Shown one piece after another: positions 41,201 to 48,986 of a DNA stretch of 49,385 bases (positions are counted from its first letter, which is position 1; the number at the start of each line of letters is the position of its first letter). Below the pieces are notes generated by a model. It was not told the origin of the DNA and ran no database searches. It saw only the letters and a program-made list of their open reading frames with translations. The position numbers were made by a program, and so were the translations under genes. The DNA is taken from IMG/VR virus record IMGVR_UViG_3300025010_000091, positions 1 through 49,385 of that record, one strand, 5' to 3'. The stretch is from a virus.

Positions 41201-41533
41201 ATGAGTATTGACAATTTGACAATTGGTGAAATTAAACAGTTAGCTTGTCTGTTTGGATCAAAGCAGTCTGATAATTCTGCTTGGGAACTGGATGAAGTAT
41301 ATTTGATCAGGACAGTGACCATGATCGACACTGGTAAAGTGGTTAAAGTTACAGATCAGGAAATTGTATTAGAAGATGCTGCATGGATTGCCGATACTGG
41401 AAGATTTTCCGATGCTATTAAAAAATGCGAGTTCAATGAAGTGGAACCTTTTCCTGATGGTAAAGTAATAATTGGCCGTGGTTCTATTATTGATGCTGTA
41501 AAGATTAAAAAATCTCCCAGGAGTCAAAAATGA
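41201..41533 (+). CDS. DUF6948-like phage protein
   Basis: 110 residues. The start MSIDNLTIGEIKQLACLFG and the barrel-like VYLIRTVTMIDTGKVV, EIVLEDAAWIADTGRF, then EPFPDGKVIIGRG, match a small phage family that I recall as DUF6948. In other phages it precedes a glycine-repeat protein, and the same is true here. The stop overlaps the next ATG as ATGA. The function is unknown. Confidence 0.65.
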   Translation: MSIDNLTIGEIKQLACLFGSKQSDNSAWELDEVYLIRTVTMIDTGKVVKVTDQEIVLEDAAWIADTGRFSDAIKKCEFNEVEPFPDGKVIIGRGSIIDAVKIKKSPRSQK

Positions 41534-41793
41534 ATACAGCAGTTTTAAGAACTGGTTATGATCGGTCATGGTCAGGGTCAAGGTCAGGGTCATGGTCAGG
41601 GTCAGGGTCAGGGTCATGGTCAGGGTCAGGGTCAGGGTCATGGTCAAGGTCAGGGTTATGGTCAGGGTCAGGGTTATGGTCAGGGTTATGGTCAGGGTCA
41701 TGGTCAAGGTCAGGGTCATGGTCAGGGTCATGGTCAGGGTCAGGGTCAGGGTCAAGGTTATGGTCAGGGTCAGGGTCAGGGTCAAGGTTATGA
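41530..41793 (+). CDS. Hexamer-repeat protein, frame with the best start (Ser/Gly/Trp repeats)
   Basis: 87 residues. ATG 41530 has CAGGAGTCAAAA upstream and overlaps the DUF6948-like stop, so initiation here is convincing. [11 protein letters not shown] is followed by SWSGSGSGS-type repeats encoded by GGTCAG-type hexamers. In related phages the gene at this place encodes a Gly/Tyr-type repeat, which here lies in another frame (41558-41866). A single extra C at 41563-41564 would reconcile both. So this frame may only be the start of a frameshifted gene. Confidence 0.45.
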   Translation: MNTAVLRTGYDRSWSGSRSGSWSGSGSGSWSGSGSGSWSRSGLWSGSGLWSGLWSGSWSRSGSWSGSWSGSGSGSRLWSGSGSGSRL

Positions 41794-41866
41794 AAATGCA
41801 ATAGTTGGAACCTATCGGGATTTTGTTTTCTGTTCAATGCATAGTCAAGTAAGCAGGACAGTCTAA
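41558..41866 (+). CDS. Hexamer-repeat protein, alternative frame (Gly/Gln/His/Tyr repeats)
   Basis: 102 residues. The repeat reads [11 protein letters not shown] and GYGQG, then leads into a normal-looking end ([20 protein letters not shown]). Among the units CAA and CAG vary synonymously in this frame but not in the others, which argues that it is the protein-coding one. No good ribosome site precedes ATG 41558, so translation may begin at 41530 and shift. A 16-bp inverted repeat covers its last codons. Confidence 0.5.
   Translation: MIGHGQGQGQGHGQGQGQGHGQGQGQGHGQGQGYGQGQGYGQGYGQGHGQGQGHGQGHGQGQGQGQGYGQGQGQGQGYENAIVGTYRDFVFCSMHSQVSRTV
41564..41791 (+). repeat. Hexanucleotide tandem array, 38 units
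   Basis: 38 consecutive units of GGTCAG with variants GGTCAT, GGTCAA and GGTTAT (228 nt). The units contain no stop in any forward frame and none in the complementary frames either. All six frames are therefore nearly open, which explains several long overlapping frames here. Confidence 0.95.
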
Positions 41867-41881
41867 AAACAAAATCCCGAT
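41814..41881 (+). other. 16-bp perfect inverted repeat at the end of the repeat gene
   Basis: ATCGGGATTTTGTTTT (41814-41829) and AAAACAAAATCCCGAT (41866-41881), with a 36-nt loop, spanning the stop codon of the 41558 frame. It is too long for chance. It may be a transcript end-protecting stem; no T-run follows on the plus strand. Confidence 0.65.
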
Positions 41882-41903
41882 GCAATCTCCGTGAGAATCC
41901 AAT

Positions 41904-42203
41904 ATGAGTAGACTACAGAAGAAAGTCATTCCCTCAGAAGAAGAACGATTAAAGGTATTGGTTAAACGCCATTCAAGAGTATATTACAAAAGACTTGGTA
42001 ATCACAGATACGTCGTAGTTTTCCCTATGCTACCTGGTATCTTTCCATATAAACAGGGGCTATTTATTGATGCTGAATATTATGGATTTTTTAATAGAGT
42101 TATTGAATCAGAAGTAAATGGAACTTTATTGGAATATGAAAATATCCCAGAACCAGTTCTCAATCTCATAAAGAGAGAGTTATATCATGGCGGATATTTG
42201 TGA
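41904..42203 (+). CDS. Small basic hypothetical protein before helicase
   Basis: 99 residues, basic N-terminus (RLQKKVIPSEEERLKVLVKR), then hydrophobic aromatic strands (YVVVFPMLPGIFPYKQGLF). Overlaps the helicase start by 17 nt. The Shine-Dalgarno is weak. Possibly a helicase partner by context; not recognised. Confidence 0.5.
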   Translation: MSRLQKKVIPSEEERLKVLVKRHSRVYYKRLGNHRYVVVFPMLPGIFPYKQGLFIDAEYYGFFNRVIESEVNGTLLEYENIPEPVLNLIKRELYHGGYL

Positions 42204-43671
42204 GCTTCATACATACGATCCTATATTTACTTGGTGCAATCGGAAAGCGGCAGATGCTTTACGAAACCTGCTATCTTACGAATATGAAGTATGGGAAAAG
42301 AAACAGTTTGGTAAAAAACGTAAGATGTATAAGCGGTACCTGATTGAAGGACGGAACTATGGCAACTACTATTTTCTTTCGGGGTTTGTTGACCGCTGCA
42401 TCGACTACTTACATAAAAACGGTATTGAGTACCAATATACAACAGACATCCCCGAACTGAGATTTAATGGTCCCCACCTAGAAACAATCCAATTCCGAGA
42501 ATATCAACTCAACCTGATCAATGTTGCAATAGAACGTGGATACGGTGTTATACTTTCACCTACTGGAAGTGGTAAATCCATCATTCTATATGGTGTAATT
42601 TCTTGTTTTCCTGTTGAAAATATTCTGATACTGGTTCATTCCCTTGATCTTGTAAAACAGTTGCATGATGGTTTGCAGGAATTAGGATTTACTGGTACTG
42701 GAATATATTCCAGAGGGAAACCAATGCATAGAATAACCGTATGCACAGTACAGAGTTATGCAAAAGTTGCTGATAAATGGAAAACACATTGGGATGTGGT
42801 AATCGTTGATGAAGGACATCATATTGGTAACCCCTATAAAGGATGGTACTATGATGCCTTAACCTATACCAAATGTCCTTGGCGGTTTGCCTTTACTGCT
42901 ACCTTATCTGATAGAGCGGAAGCAAGATTTGCTTTAGAAGGATTGATTGGTCCCGTAATTGGTGAGTTGACAATGGCTGAAGGACAAGACCTTGGCTTCC
43001 TTGCTACTCCTGAGATTATATTTCGGGTAGTTCCTGTACCAGAAGAAGTAAGAAATATCAGAAGAGATACGGCATACAGTAAAATTTATACAGAAGGTAT
43101 TGTAAACAATTGGACAAGAAATGCTAAGATGGCATTTGAAGCTGAAAGGGAAGTTAAAAATAGTGGTACTGTTTTGATCCTTGTCAGTAGGATAGCCCAC
43201 ATAGCAAAGATAATTGAGTTTATGGACATGCCTGTTGAGATTGTCCAGGGATCGGTTTCTAAAGAGCAACGGTCAATCATTAAGGAAGAGTTAAAAAATG
43301 GTGATATTAGTTGTGTTATAACCACTATTGCTTGGGTAGAAGGTGTTGATATTCCTTCACTTTCTATGGTTATTAATGCTGCTGGTGGCATATCTGAAAG
43401 AGAAACCCTGCAAAAGATTGGTAGGGGTTTGCGTAAGACAGAGAATAAGAACACGGTTAAGATCATTGAGTTTATGGATATTGCCAATATACCAAGAAAC
43501 ATATTGAAACCAGCTAGGGATGCCCATATCCTTCATAGACAAAGTGTAATTCGATGGGAAATATATGAAGGACAGGGATGGAAACCTATTCTGGTACAGG
43601 AAGATAAACATTATGTAAAAGAACCTATACGGAAATTATTAAATGATAAAGAAAACCAGAATAGATTATAG
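42187..43671 (+). CDS. SF2 DEAD/DEAH-type helicase
   Basis: 494 residues. The motor motifs are in order: Q-motif-like region FREYQLNLI (about 103), Walker A SPTGSGKS (124-131), DEGHH (208-212), FTATL (236-240), and QKIGRGLRK near residue 420. A 100-residue N-terminal domain precedes the motor. The motor resembles the UvsW-type and other repair or origin-remodelling helicases of phages. It overlaps the primase gene downstream by 29 nt, giving a helicase-primase pair. It likely acts in replication, recombination or fork restart. Confidence 0.9.
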   Translation: MADICELHTYDPIFTWCNRKAADALRNLLSYEYEVWEKKQFGKKRKMYKRYLIEGRNYGNYYFLSGFVDRCIDYLHKNGIEYQYTTDIPELRFNGPHLETIQFREYQLNLINVAIERGYGVILSPTGSGKSIILYGVISCFPVENILILVHSLDLVKQLHDGLQELGFTGTGIYSRGKPMHRITVCTVQSYAKVADKWKTHWDVVIVDEGHHIGNPYKGWYYDALTYTKCPWRFAFTATLSDRAEARFALEGLIGPVIGELTMAEGQDLGFLATPEIIFRVVPVPEEVRNIRRDTAYSKIYTEGIVNNWTRNAKMAFEAEREVKNSGTVLILVSRIAHIAKIIEFMDMPVEIVQGSVSKEQRSIIKEELKNGDISCVITTIAWVEGVDIPSLSMVINAAGGISERETLQKIGRGLRKTENKNTVKIIEFMDIANIPRNILKPARDAHILHRQSVIRWEIYEGQGWKPILVQEDKHYVKEPIRKLLNDKENQNRL

Positions 43672-44590
43672 TTCTTTTAACATTATTGGATTCTTGGATG
43701 AACACGGAATTTCCTACAGAACTTCAGGCAAGAATATTGCAAATGGTTGGATAGGTATTGAGAGTTGCCCTTTCTGTTCTGGTGGTGGCTTTCACTTTGG
43801 TGTTAAGCTATCTTCAAATTCAGGAAGTTGTTGGTTATGTGGTGAGAATGCTAATGCCATTAAAATCATTTCTGCTATTGCGGAAATAGGCTGGAAAGAG
43901 GCTTACCAGATACTGTATAAATTCAGTTCAGATGTTGTAGATTGGATTCCTGAATCGGATAAACCAGGACAACAAGTTATTTTACCTGATGGAATCAGGG
44001 ACAGGTTATCCAAGTCAGCAAAAAGGTATTTGATTAGTAGAAAGTATAATCCAGATTTTCTGGTGCAACAGTACAAGATAAAGTCCACTGATCAGTATTC
44101 CACTCTGTATGTAGAAGAAAGAGAGTGGGATTTTTCAGAACGTATATTGTGTCCTGTGTACATGCATCGTCAATTACAGTGCTATATTGCTCGGGATTAC
44201 ACTGGTGAGAAAGATCCAAAGTATATGAACTCCCCTGTAGTAGCATCTATACGGGAACCCAGAAGTTGCATTTACAATTATGATACCTTGAAAGGAAAGA
44301 TTATAATTGTGGAAGGGGTGACAGATGTATGGAGATTTGGGGCAAAGGTAGGAGCATTTCTTGGAATTGTATTTACACCACATCAAATACGAAGTTTGGC
44401 TGAAAAAGATATTGAAGAAGTTACGGTTTTGTTTGATCAGGGAGCAGAGAAAAGAGCTAATATGTTGGCACATGCACTGGCTGCTGTTATTCCTGTAGTC
44501 AGAGTGGCTTACATAAGTGAAGATGATCCTGGTATAATGGAACAGGATGAAGCTCTTAAAGTGAAGTACCAACTTATTGGAGAGATATGA
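43643..44590 (+). CDS. DnaG-type primase with zinc finger and Toprim domain
   Basis: 315 residues. The N-terminal zinc finger has CPFC (42-45) and CWLC (63-66). A Toprim motif IIIVEGVTDV with Glu224 follows, then VTVLFDQGAEKRAN and an acidic DDPGIMEQDEA. It lacks a fused helicase and is only half the length of bacterial DnaG, which is normal for short phage primases. The gene overlaps the SF2 helicase. It should make RNA primers for phage DNA synthesis. The stop is coupled (ATGATG) to a lipoprotein gene. Confidence 0.85.
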   Translation: MIKKTRIDYSSFNIIGFLDEHGISYRTSGKNIANGWIGIESCPFCSGGGFHFGVKLSSNSGSCWLCGENANAIKIISAIAEIGWKEAYQILYKFSSDVVDWIPESDKPGQQVILPDGIRDRLSKSAKRYLISRKYNPDFLVQQYKIKSTDQYSTLYVEEREWDFSERILCPVYMHRQLQCYIARDYTGEKDPKYMNSPVVASIREPRSCIYNYDTLKGKIIIVEGVTDVWRFGAKVGAFLGIVFTPHQIRSLAEKDIEEVTVLFDQGAEKRANMLAHALAAVIPVVRVAYISEDDPGIMEQDEALKVKYQLIGEI

Positions 44591-44850
44591 TGAAAAATAT
44601 AGTTATGGTGGCTTTATTGTTACTTTTATCTTCTTGTATACAGGAAAAGGAAACGGCGGAATATAAAGAAAAACAAATACCAGCTTTATGGATATGTACT
44701 AAAGAATTTCCAGTAATTCATTATGACAATATAAGTACCATGGGGCAAATATGTACTGATAGGAAAACAGGAATAAAATATCTAAAAATTTGGGCAGGAA
44801 TGGCTAGTGGTGGTCCAGCAATAACAAGGTACTACGAGAAAAACCAATAG
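44587..44850 (+). CDS. Small lipoprotein
   Basis: 87 residues. An N-terminal signal with LLLLSSC is a lipobox, giving a lipidated Cys17 followed by IQ, so the predicted site is the outer membrane by the usual +2 rule. The mature part is short with two further cysteines (WICTKE, QICTDRK). It is coupled to the primase stop. Phage lipoproteins often block superinfection or act in lysis; here the function is unknown. No endolysin or holin is visible nearby, so lysis is less likely. Confidence 0.7.
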   Translation: MMKNIVMVALLLLLSSCIQEKETAEYKEKQIPALWICTKEFPVIHYDNISTMGQICTDRKTGIKYLKIWAGMASGGPAITRYYEKNQ

Positions 44851-44855
44851 GGGGT

Positions 44856-45065
44856 ATGATGGAAATTGGAGACAGAGTTAATACACCGCATGGAATAGGC
44901 ACAATTATGGATGTAGAAGAAGTTTCCAATCAAGCTAAAAATGTGAAGTATAAAACTGGCAGATTTGGTGTTAAGCACGACTTCTTCCCAACTGTATTAT
45001 ATGGTAAAATGTACCGTAGTAATATTATTTACTACTTTCCCAGAGAAATAAATATAATAAAATAA
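44856..45065 (+). CDS. Small barrel-like (KOW/SH3-type) protein
   Basis: 69 residues, with ATGATG at 44856 so that either start is possible. The GDRVNTPHGIGTIMDVE pattern is typical of small beta-barrel proteins, with a basic end (KMYRSNIIYYFPREINIIK). Unknown function. Confidence 0.5.
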   Translation: MMEIGDRVNTPHGIGTIMDVEEVSNQAKNVKYKTGRFGVKHDFFPTVLYGKMYRSNIIYYFPREINIIK

Positions 45066-45073
45066 GGAGAGAT

Positions 45074-45328
45074 ATGGTGAAACATTTTGGTGAACTTAAA
45101 GAGCTTAAAGAGATTAGTGGTTATTCGTGGATAGTACTTTTTATTATATTTGGTTTGTTCTTTGTAGCAGGGATGGCAACAGAATATGTTGTCCTTATAA
45201 GAGATACCCCAGTAACAGTCCAGAAATACAGATTTCACCACAAATGTTCAGATGGAACAGATGTAGATTATATTGCTACTGGTAAGTTGAATGCAATGGT
45301 TATCTGTAATGAAATCCCGGAAGGGTAA
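45074..45328 (+). CDS. Single-span membrane protein
   Basis: 84 residues. A charged N-terminus (KHFGELKELKEISG) leads to one hydrophobic helix at residues about 18-39 (WIVLFIIFGLFFVAGMA). The tail that follows has two cysteines (HHKCSDGT, VICNE), suggesting that it may face the periplasm. It lies two genes after the lipoprotein, so the pair may act together at the envelope. Not a typical holin by length and helix count. Confidence 0.55.
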   Translation: MVKHFGELKELKEISGYSWIVLFIIFGLFFVAGMATEYVVLIRDTPVTVQKYRFHHKCSDGTDVDYIATGKLNAMVICNEIPEG

Positions 45329-45336
45329 GGAGAATT

Positions 45337-45522
45337 ATGCTAGAGAAACTGGAATTAGCTGATGGAAAATATACTGTTATCCTGCATGACAACTATTCAT
45401 TGGAAGCTTTGCGTCACGGTGAACCTTGGAGAGATTTGACAGGGGATAACTTGGTATATTTCATGATGCAAAAAATACTGGATTTACAGAAACAGTTGGA
45501 AGATAAGAAGAAAGTGGAATGA
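45337..45522 (+). CDS. Small acidic hypothetical protein
   Basis: 61 residues with GGAGAATT before the ATG. N-terminal strand hairpin (DGKYTVILHDNYS) and a C-terminal charged helix (MQKILDLQKQLEDKKK). The stop overlaps the next ATG by 4 nt. Unknown function. Confidence 0.5.
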   Translation: MLEKLELADGKYTVILHDNYSLEALRHGEPWRDLTGDNLVYFMMQKILDLQKQLEDKKKVE

Positions 45523-45911
45523 AAAATCTTAAAAAATGGATAAAATGGAAAGTAGCAGAAGCACCAACTGGCAGGTTTAGGTCATTTCAAGTAAGAGGAT
45601 GGCCTGATGCTAATTATAAAGATGGTAATGAATCTATTTGTGCCAGTATTCATTGCCCGAAAGATTATTACCCAAGTGATGTAAAAACGGGGAATCATCC
45701 AGAACTTACACTGAGAATTGCAGTTTATTCCCAGGATGATCCAAATAAATGGGTATGGAGATCAGCCAAGAAAAGGTTTAAGACATTGGATGAAGCCAAA
45801 CAAGGTTTAATTGAAATCCTTTCTAAATATCCAGAAATGCTACCAAGACATATAAGGGAAACTTTTCCAGATATGGAATTGGAGAAAACGAAGGCAGAAA
45901 CATCGGAGTAA
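45519..45911 (+). CDS. Hypothetical protein
   Basis: 130 residues, basic N-terminus (KNLKKWIKWKV) and an acidic end. The middle has SICASIHCPKDYYPSDV and WVWRSAKKRFKTLDEAKQGL. Translationally coupled to the preceding gene (ATGA). Not recognised. Confidence 0.5.
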   Translation: MKNLKKWIKWKVAEAPTGRFRSFQVRGWPDANYKDGNESICASIHCPKDYYPSDVKTGNHPELTLRIAVYSQDDPNKWVWRSAKKRFKTLDEAKQGLIEILSKYPEMLPRHIRETFPDMELEKTKAETSE

Positions 45912-45948
45912 GTGTAGTAAATAATTCAACCTGTAAAGGAGAAATGTT

Positions 45949-47943
45949 ATGGAATTCAAAGAGTTCAAAGCGGCTGTACAAGAACAGTTTGAGAAGATGA
46001 AGAATTACAATCTGTTTCGAGTAAATGTGGATAAAGATCGTCTTTGGGAAACTTATCTTAGTAGTTTCCCAAAAGGAACTGATCCTATATTCCGTGAACG
46101 GACAGAACATGACTGTCAGTGCTGTAAATCTTTCATACGGGCTGTTGGTAATGTTTTTGCTATTGTTGGTAATGATAAAATTACCATTTGGGATGTAAAT
46201 ATTGGTGGACATTACCAGATTGTAGCTGATGCAATGGCTGCTCTGATAAAATGCAGCCCAACTGATAATGTATTTCTTCATGCGGAAAAAACTGCTGGTG
46301 TTGATAAAAACTTTCAGCAGTTAGAATCCGGGGAAATTCTTACATGGAATCATTTCTTTCTTAATGTTCCAGAAAAGCATTACTGTAAAGGAATAGATAT
46401 CGGTACTAAATTATCAGAGTTCAGAAGTACTTTTGATGTAATGCACCGTGGTCTTAATGAAATAACAGTAGATGCCATTGAAACTGTTCTTGAATTGATT
46501 GCACAAAATTCACTGTACCGGGGAGAAGAACATCTCCATTCAGTAAAAGCCTTTCGAGAACTGAAAGCTGGATTTGATAAAGCAGAAAACACCCATATAT
46601 TCTGTTGGGACAAAGTTTGGGGTAGTCCAGCTGTAGCACGAATTCGTAACACTTCGATAGGAACTCTTTTGGTTGATATATCAGAAGGGGTAGATTTAGA
46701 GAGAGCGGTAAAGGCTTTTGAATCTAAGGTGGCACCACACAATTATCAAAGAACTTCAGCTATTGTTTCAAAGTCAATGGTTGAAAGCGCAAAGAAGAAA
46801 CTGGAAGAGTTGGGCCTTGTAGAAGCTCTTGAAAGACGGCATGCCATAATTGAAGATATTACTATAAACAATGTGTTGTTTGCTGATCGGTCTGCAAAGA
46901 AGAAAATGGATGTATTTGATGAAATTGCCACAAATTCAACTAAAATTCCTAAGAAATTGGAAAGGGTTGATTCTGTGGATATTGAAACCTTCATCAAAGA
47001 GATTCTTCCGAGAGCAGATTCGGTTGAACTGATGTTTGAAAACAAACATACACCTAATCTGGTTAGCTTGATTGCCCCTGTAATGAAAGGGAAAAGTATG
47101 TTCAAATGGGGTAACAATTTCTCATGGTCATACAATGGGGAAGTTGCTGATTCAATTAAAGAGCGTGTCAAGAAAGCTGGTGGTAATGTTGAGGGATATC
47201 TTCGATTTTCCCTGTCATGGTACAATTTTGATGACCTGGATTTGCATATGGTAGAACCTGGTGGATATGAGATTTACTACGGAAATCGGGACAAACATAG
47301 CCCATGTAAGGGAATGCTTGACGTTGACATGAATGCTGGATCAGGCCATACGAGAACCCCCGTTGAAAATATCTGCTACTTGGATAAGAAATCTCTAAAA
47401 GATGGAAAGTATTACCTGTTCGTGAATCAGTTCAACCAGAGGGAATCAAAGGATGTTGGGTTTGAAGTAGAGTTTGAAGTAGATGGAAAAATAGAAACAT
47501 TAACTTTTGATAAACCAGTAAAAGGAAAAGTACCTGTTCTTGAAATTGAGTACTCAAAAGAGAACGGTATAAAAACTACAAAACATCTTCCTTCTTCACA
47601 GGCAACAAAGGAGATTTGGGGAATCAATACACAGCAATTCCACAAAGTCAGTACTGTTATGTTTTCTCCAAATTACTGGGATGAAAAAGCTACAGGGAAC
47701 AAGCATTACTTTTTCATCCTTGATGGTTGTAAGAATATGGATTCAGCCCGAGGTTTTTATAATGAATTTCTGGCACCAGAATTAAATGCTCATAGAAAAG
47801 TATTTGAAATTCTTGGATCAAAGATGAAGATAGAGAATTCAGAAAATCAACTGAGTGGTCTTGGATTTTCGTCAACCCAACGGAATGAAGTTCTCTGTAG
47901 GGTAACTGGGAGTTTTTCCCGCACAATCAAAATAACCTTTTAG
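45949..47943 (+). CDS. Large early protein with YfaP-like beta domain
   Basis: 664 residues, with AAAGGAGAAATGTT before the ATG. Near residue 50 an HDCQCCKSF segment is a possible zinc site. Residues about 415-545 (LRFSLSWYNFDDLDLHMVEP, then GMLDVDMNAG) resemble the YfaP/DUF2135 beta-sandwich, including its D-L-D-L and D-V-D acidic pairs. The whole layout recurs in many phages, beside the gene downstream. It lacks a signal peptide, so the domain works inside the cell or virion. The molecular role is unknown. Confidence 0.65.
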   Translation: MEFKEFKAAVQEQFEKMKNYNLFRVNVDKDRLWETYLSSFPKGTDPIFRERTEHDCQCCKSFIRAVGNVFAIVGNDKITIWDVNIGGHYQIVADAMAALIKCSPTDNVFLHAEKTAGVDKNFQQLESGEILTWNHFFLNVPEKHYCKGIDIGTKLSEFRSTFDVMHRGLNEITVDAIETVLELIAQNSLYRGEEHLHSVKAFRELKAGFDKAENTHIFCWDKVWGSPAVARIRNTSIGTLLVDISEGVDLERAVKAFESKVAPHNYQRTSAIVSKSMVESAKKKLEELGLVEALERRHAIIEDITINNVLFADRSAKKKMDVFDEIATNSTKIPKKLERVDSVDIETFIKEILPRADSVELMFENKHTPNLVSLIAPVMKGKSMFKWGNNFSWSYNGEVADSIKERVKKAGGNVEGYLRFSLSWYNFDDLDLHMVEPGGYEIYYGNRDKHSPCKGMLDVDMNAGSGHTRTPVENICYLDKKSLKDGKYYLFVNQFNQRESKDVGFEVEFEVDGKIETLTFDKPVKGKVPVLEIEYSKENGIKTTKHLPSSQATKEIWGINTQQFHKVSTVMFSPNYWDEKATGNKHYFFILDGCKNMDSARGFYNEFLAPELNAHRKVFEILGSKMKIENSENQLSGLGFSSTQRNEVLCRVTGSFSRTIKITF

Positions 47944-47955
47944 GAGGAAAGTACC

Positions 47956-48348
47956 ATGGACATTTTTGAAAAAGCAAGTCGGTTGAAACTGCGTTTCGCA
48001 AGCCCGAAAGGTCTGCTCAGTATAGAAGACCTGTGGGACATTCCCCTCACTAACAGAAATGGGGTAAATTTGGATAAAATTGCCCAAGGATTGCGGCAAA
48101 GTTTAAGGGAAAGCACTAACGAAAGTTTCGTAGTTAAAAGTAACAAAGCGGATGAAATCTTGCAACTTCAGTTTGATATTGTCAAGTACATCATTGATGT
48201 CAGACTGGCTGAAGAAGAGATGGCTGAAAAGCTCAAGGTGGACAGGCAAAAGAAACAGAGGATCATGGCAATAATTGCTGAGAAAGAAGATCAAAGTTTG
48301 ATGGGGAAATCTTTGGAGGAATTGAAAGAGTTGGCAAACTCTTTGTAG
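47956..48348 (+). CDS. Widespread small phage protein with C-terminal helix
   Basis: 130 residues, with TAGGAGGAAAGTACC before the ATG. The start FEKASRLKLRFASPKGLLS, then EDLWDIPLTNRNG, belongs to a family common in phages, often downstream of the same large protein seen here. The C-terminal half is a charged helix (LAEEEMAEKLKVDRQKKQR). Unknown function. Confidence 0.65.
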   Translation: MDIFEKASRLKLRFASPKGLLSIEDLWDIPLTNRNGVNLDKIAQGLRQSLRESTNESFVVKSNKADEILQLQFDIVKYIIDVRLAEEEMAEKLKVDRQKKQRIMAIIAEKEDQSLMGKSLEELKELANSL

Positions 48349-48350
48349 AA

Positions 48351-48395
48351 TTATTCACTTACTCTGCTTCGGTAATGAGTGGAGTAAGTGAATAA
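48351..48395 (+). other. 14-bp inverted repeat after the gene at 48348
   Basis: TTATTCACTTACTC (48351-48364) and GAGTAAGTGAATAA (48382-48395) with a 17-nt loop. It lies three bases after the stop codon. AT-rich sequence follows, but no clear T-run, so it is a weak terminator or a processing stem. Confidence 0.55.
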
Positions 48396-48414
48396 AATTA
48401 TTGCTAAATTTTAC

Positions 48415-48443
48415 TTGCAAAAGATTTTCTTTCTTTGTATGTT
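48415..48443 (+). promoter_or_regulatory. Candidate promoter for an intergenic RNA
   Basis: TTGCAA (48415-48420), a 17-nt spacer, then TATGTT (48438-48443). Both hexamers match the sigma-70 consensus at four positions each. The start would fall near 48450. Confidence 0.35.
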
Positions 48444-48449
48444 CTGTAC

Positions 48450-48620
48450 TTGCGTAGGATATTAAGGAACTGGTCATTTCTTAATAGAAAAGAAAAAGAA
48501 AAAGCTTTACGGAACACATTAACTAGACAACAAAACATTTTATTGAGACCACATAGCCACGTGGGGAAAATATCGGTTTGTCTAGGGCCAATATTTTTCT
48601 CATTGTGGCTATTTTTATTT
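48450..48620 (+). ncRNA. Candidate small RNA
   Basis: The interval lies between a promoter-like element and a terminator. It has no gene with a ribosome site: a 65-codon frame from TTG 48435 crosses the terminator and lacks one. The predicted transcript is about 170 nt and mostly composed of the terminal hairpin and an A/G-rich 5' part. No known family is recognised. Confidence 0.35.
48553..48620 (+). terminator. Intrinsic terminator
   Basis: ATAGCCAC (48553-48560) pairs with GTGGCTAT (48605-48612), and inside it AAAATAT pairs with ATATTTT. The outer stem is followed at once by TTTTATTT. This is the best intrinsic terminator seen in the early region. Confidence 0.6.
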
Positions 48621-48692
48621 GAAGAAATGTAGATTTGCTGCCCGTATCAAACTAGTTTAACCCTCCGCTGAAACTGAATGAAGGAGAACTAA

Positions 48693-48986
48693 ATGGAAAT
48701 AGATGACCATATAAAAATGTTCCCAAGTCCTTTAAATATTTTTGACCGCTTTTTAGAACAAAACAGAAAGAAACAACCATATAATGTAGAAGCATGGTTA
48801 CTTTATAATTTCTATTGGTACCTTGTAAGTACTGAGAATATTATTCCCTATATTTCAGAAAATGAAACTGCAAATATTACTAGCCTTACGTTGGAAGAAG
48901 TGAAGGGGGCAAGGAGATTGTTAATAGAAATGGGATTAATTTCCAAATGGTGTGGGGCAGGTTTTCCTATAAAGGGGAGAGAATAA
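48693..48986 (+). CDS. Winged-helix-like hypothetical protein
   Basis: 97 residues, with GAAGGAGAACTAA before the ATG. After an aromatic helix (AWLLYNFYWYLVSTENIIPY), TANITSLTLEEVKGARRLLI and MGLISKW read like a helix-turn-helix of the DnaD/replication-initiator type. The stop overlaps the next ATG (TAATG), and the next protein has a similar shape. It may act in replication initiation. Inferred from pattern. Confidence 0.5.
   Translation: MEIDDHIKMFPSPLNIFDRFLEQNRKKQPYNVEAWLLYNFYWYLVSTENIIPYISENETANITSLTLEEVKGARRLLIEMGLISKWCGAGFPIKGRE

Noticed and set aside
41369-41785. Minus-strand frame encoding Thr-Leu-Thr repeats
   Set aside because: It is only the complement of the hexamer array and runs into the DUF6948-like gene.
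48435-48632. 65-codon frame starting at TTG
   Set aside because: No ribosome site, poor start codon, and its end lies across an intrinsic terminator.
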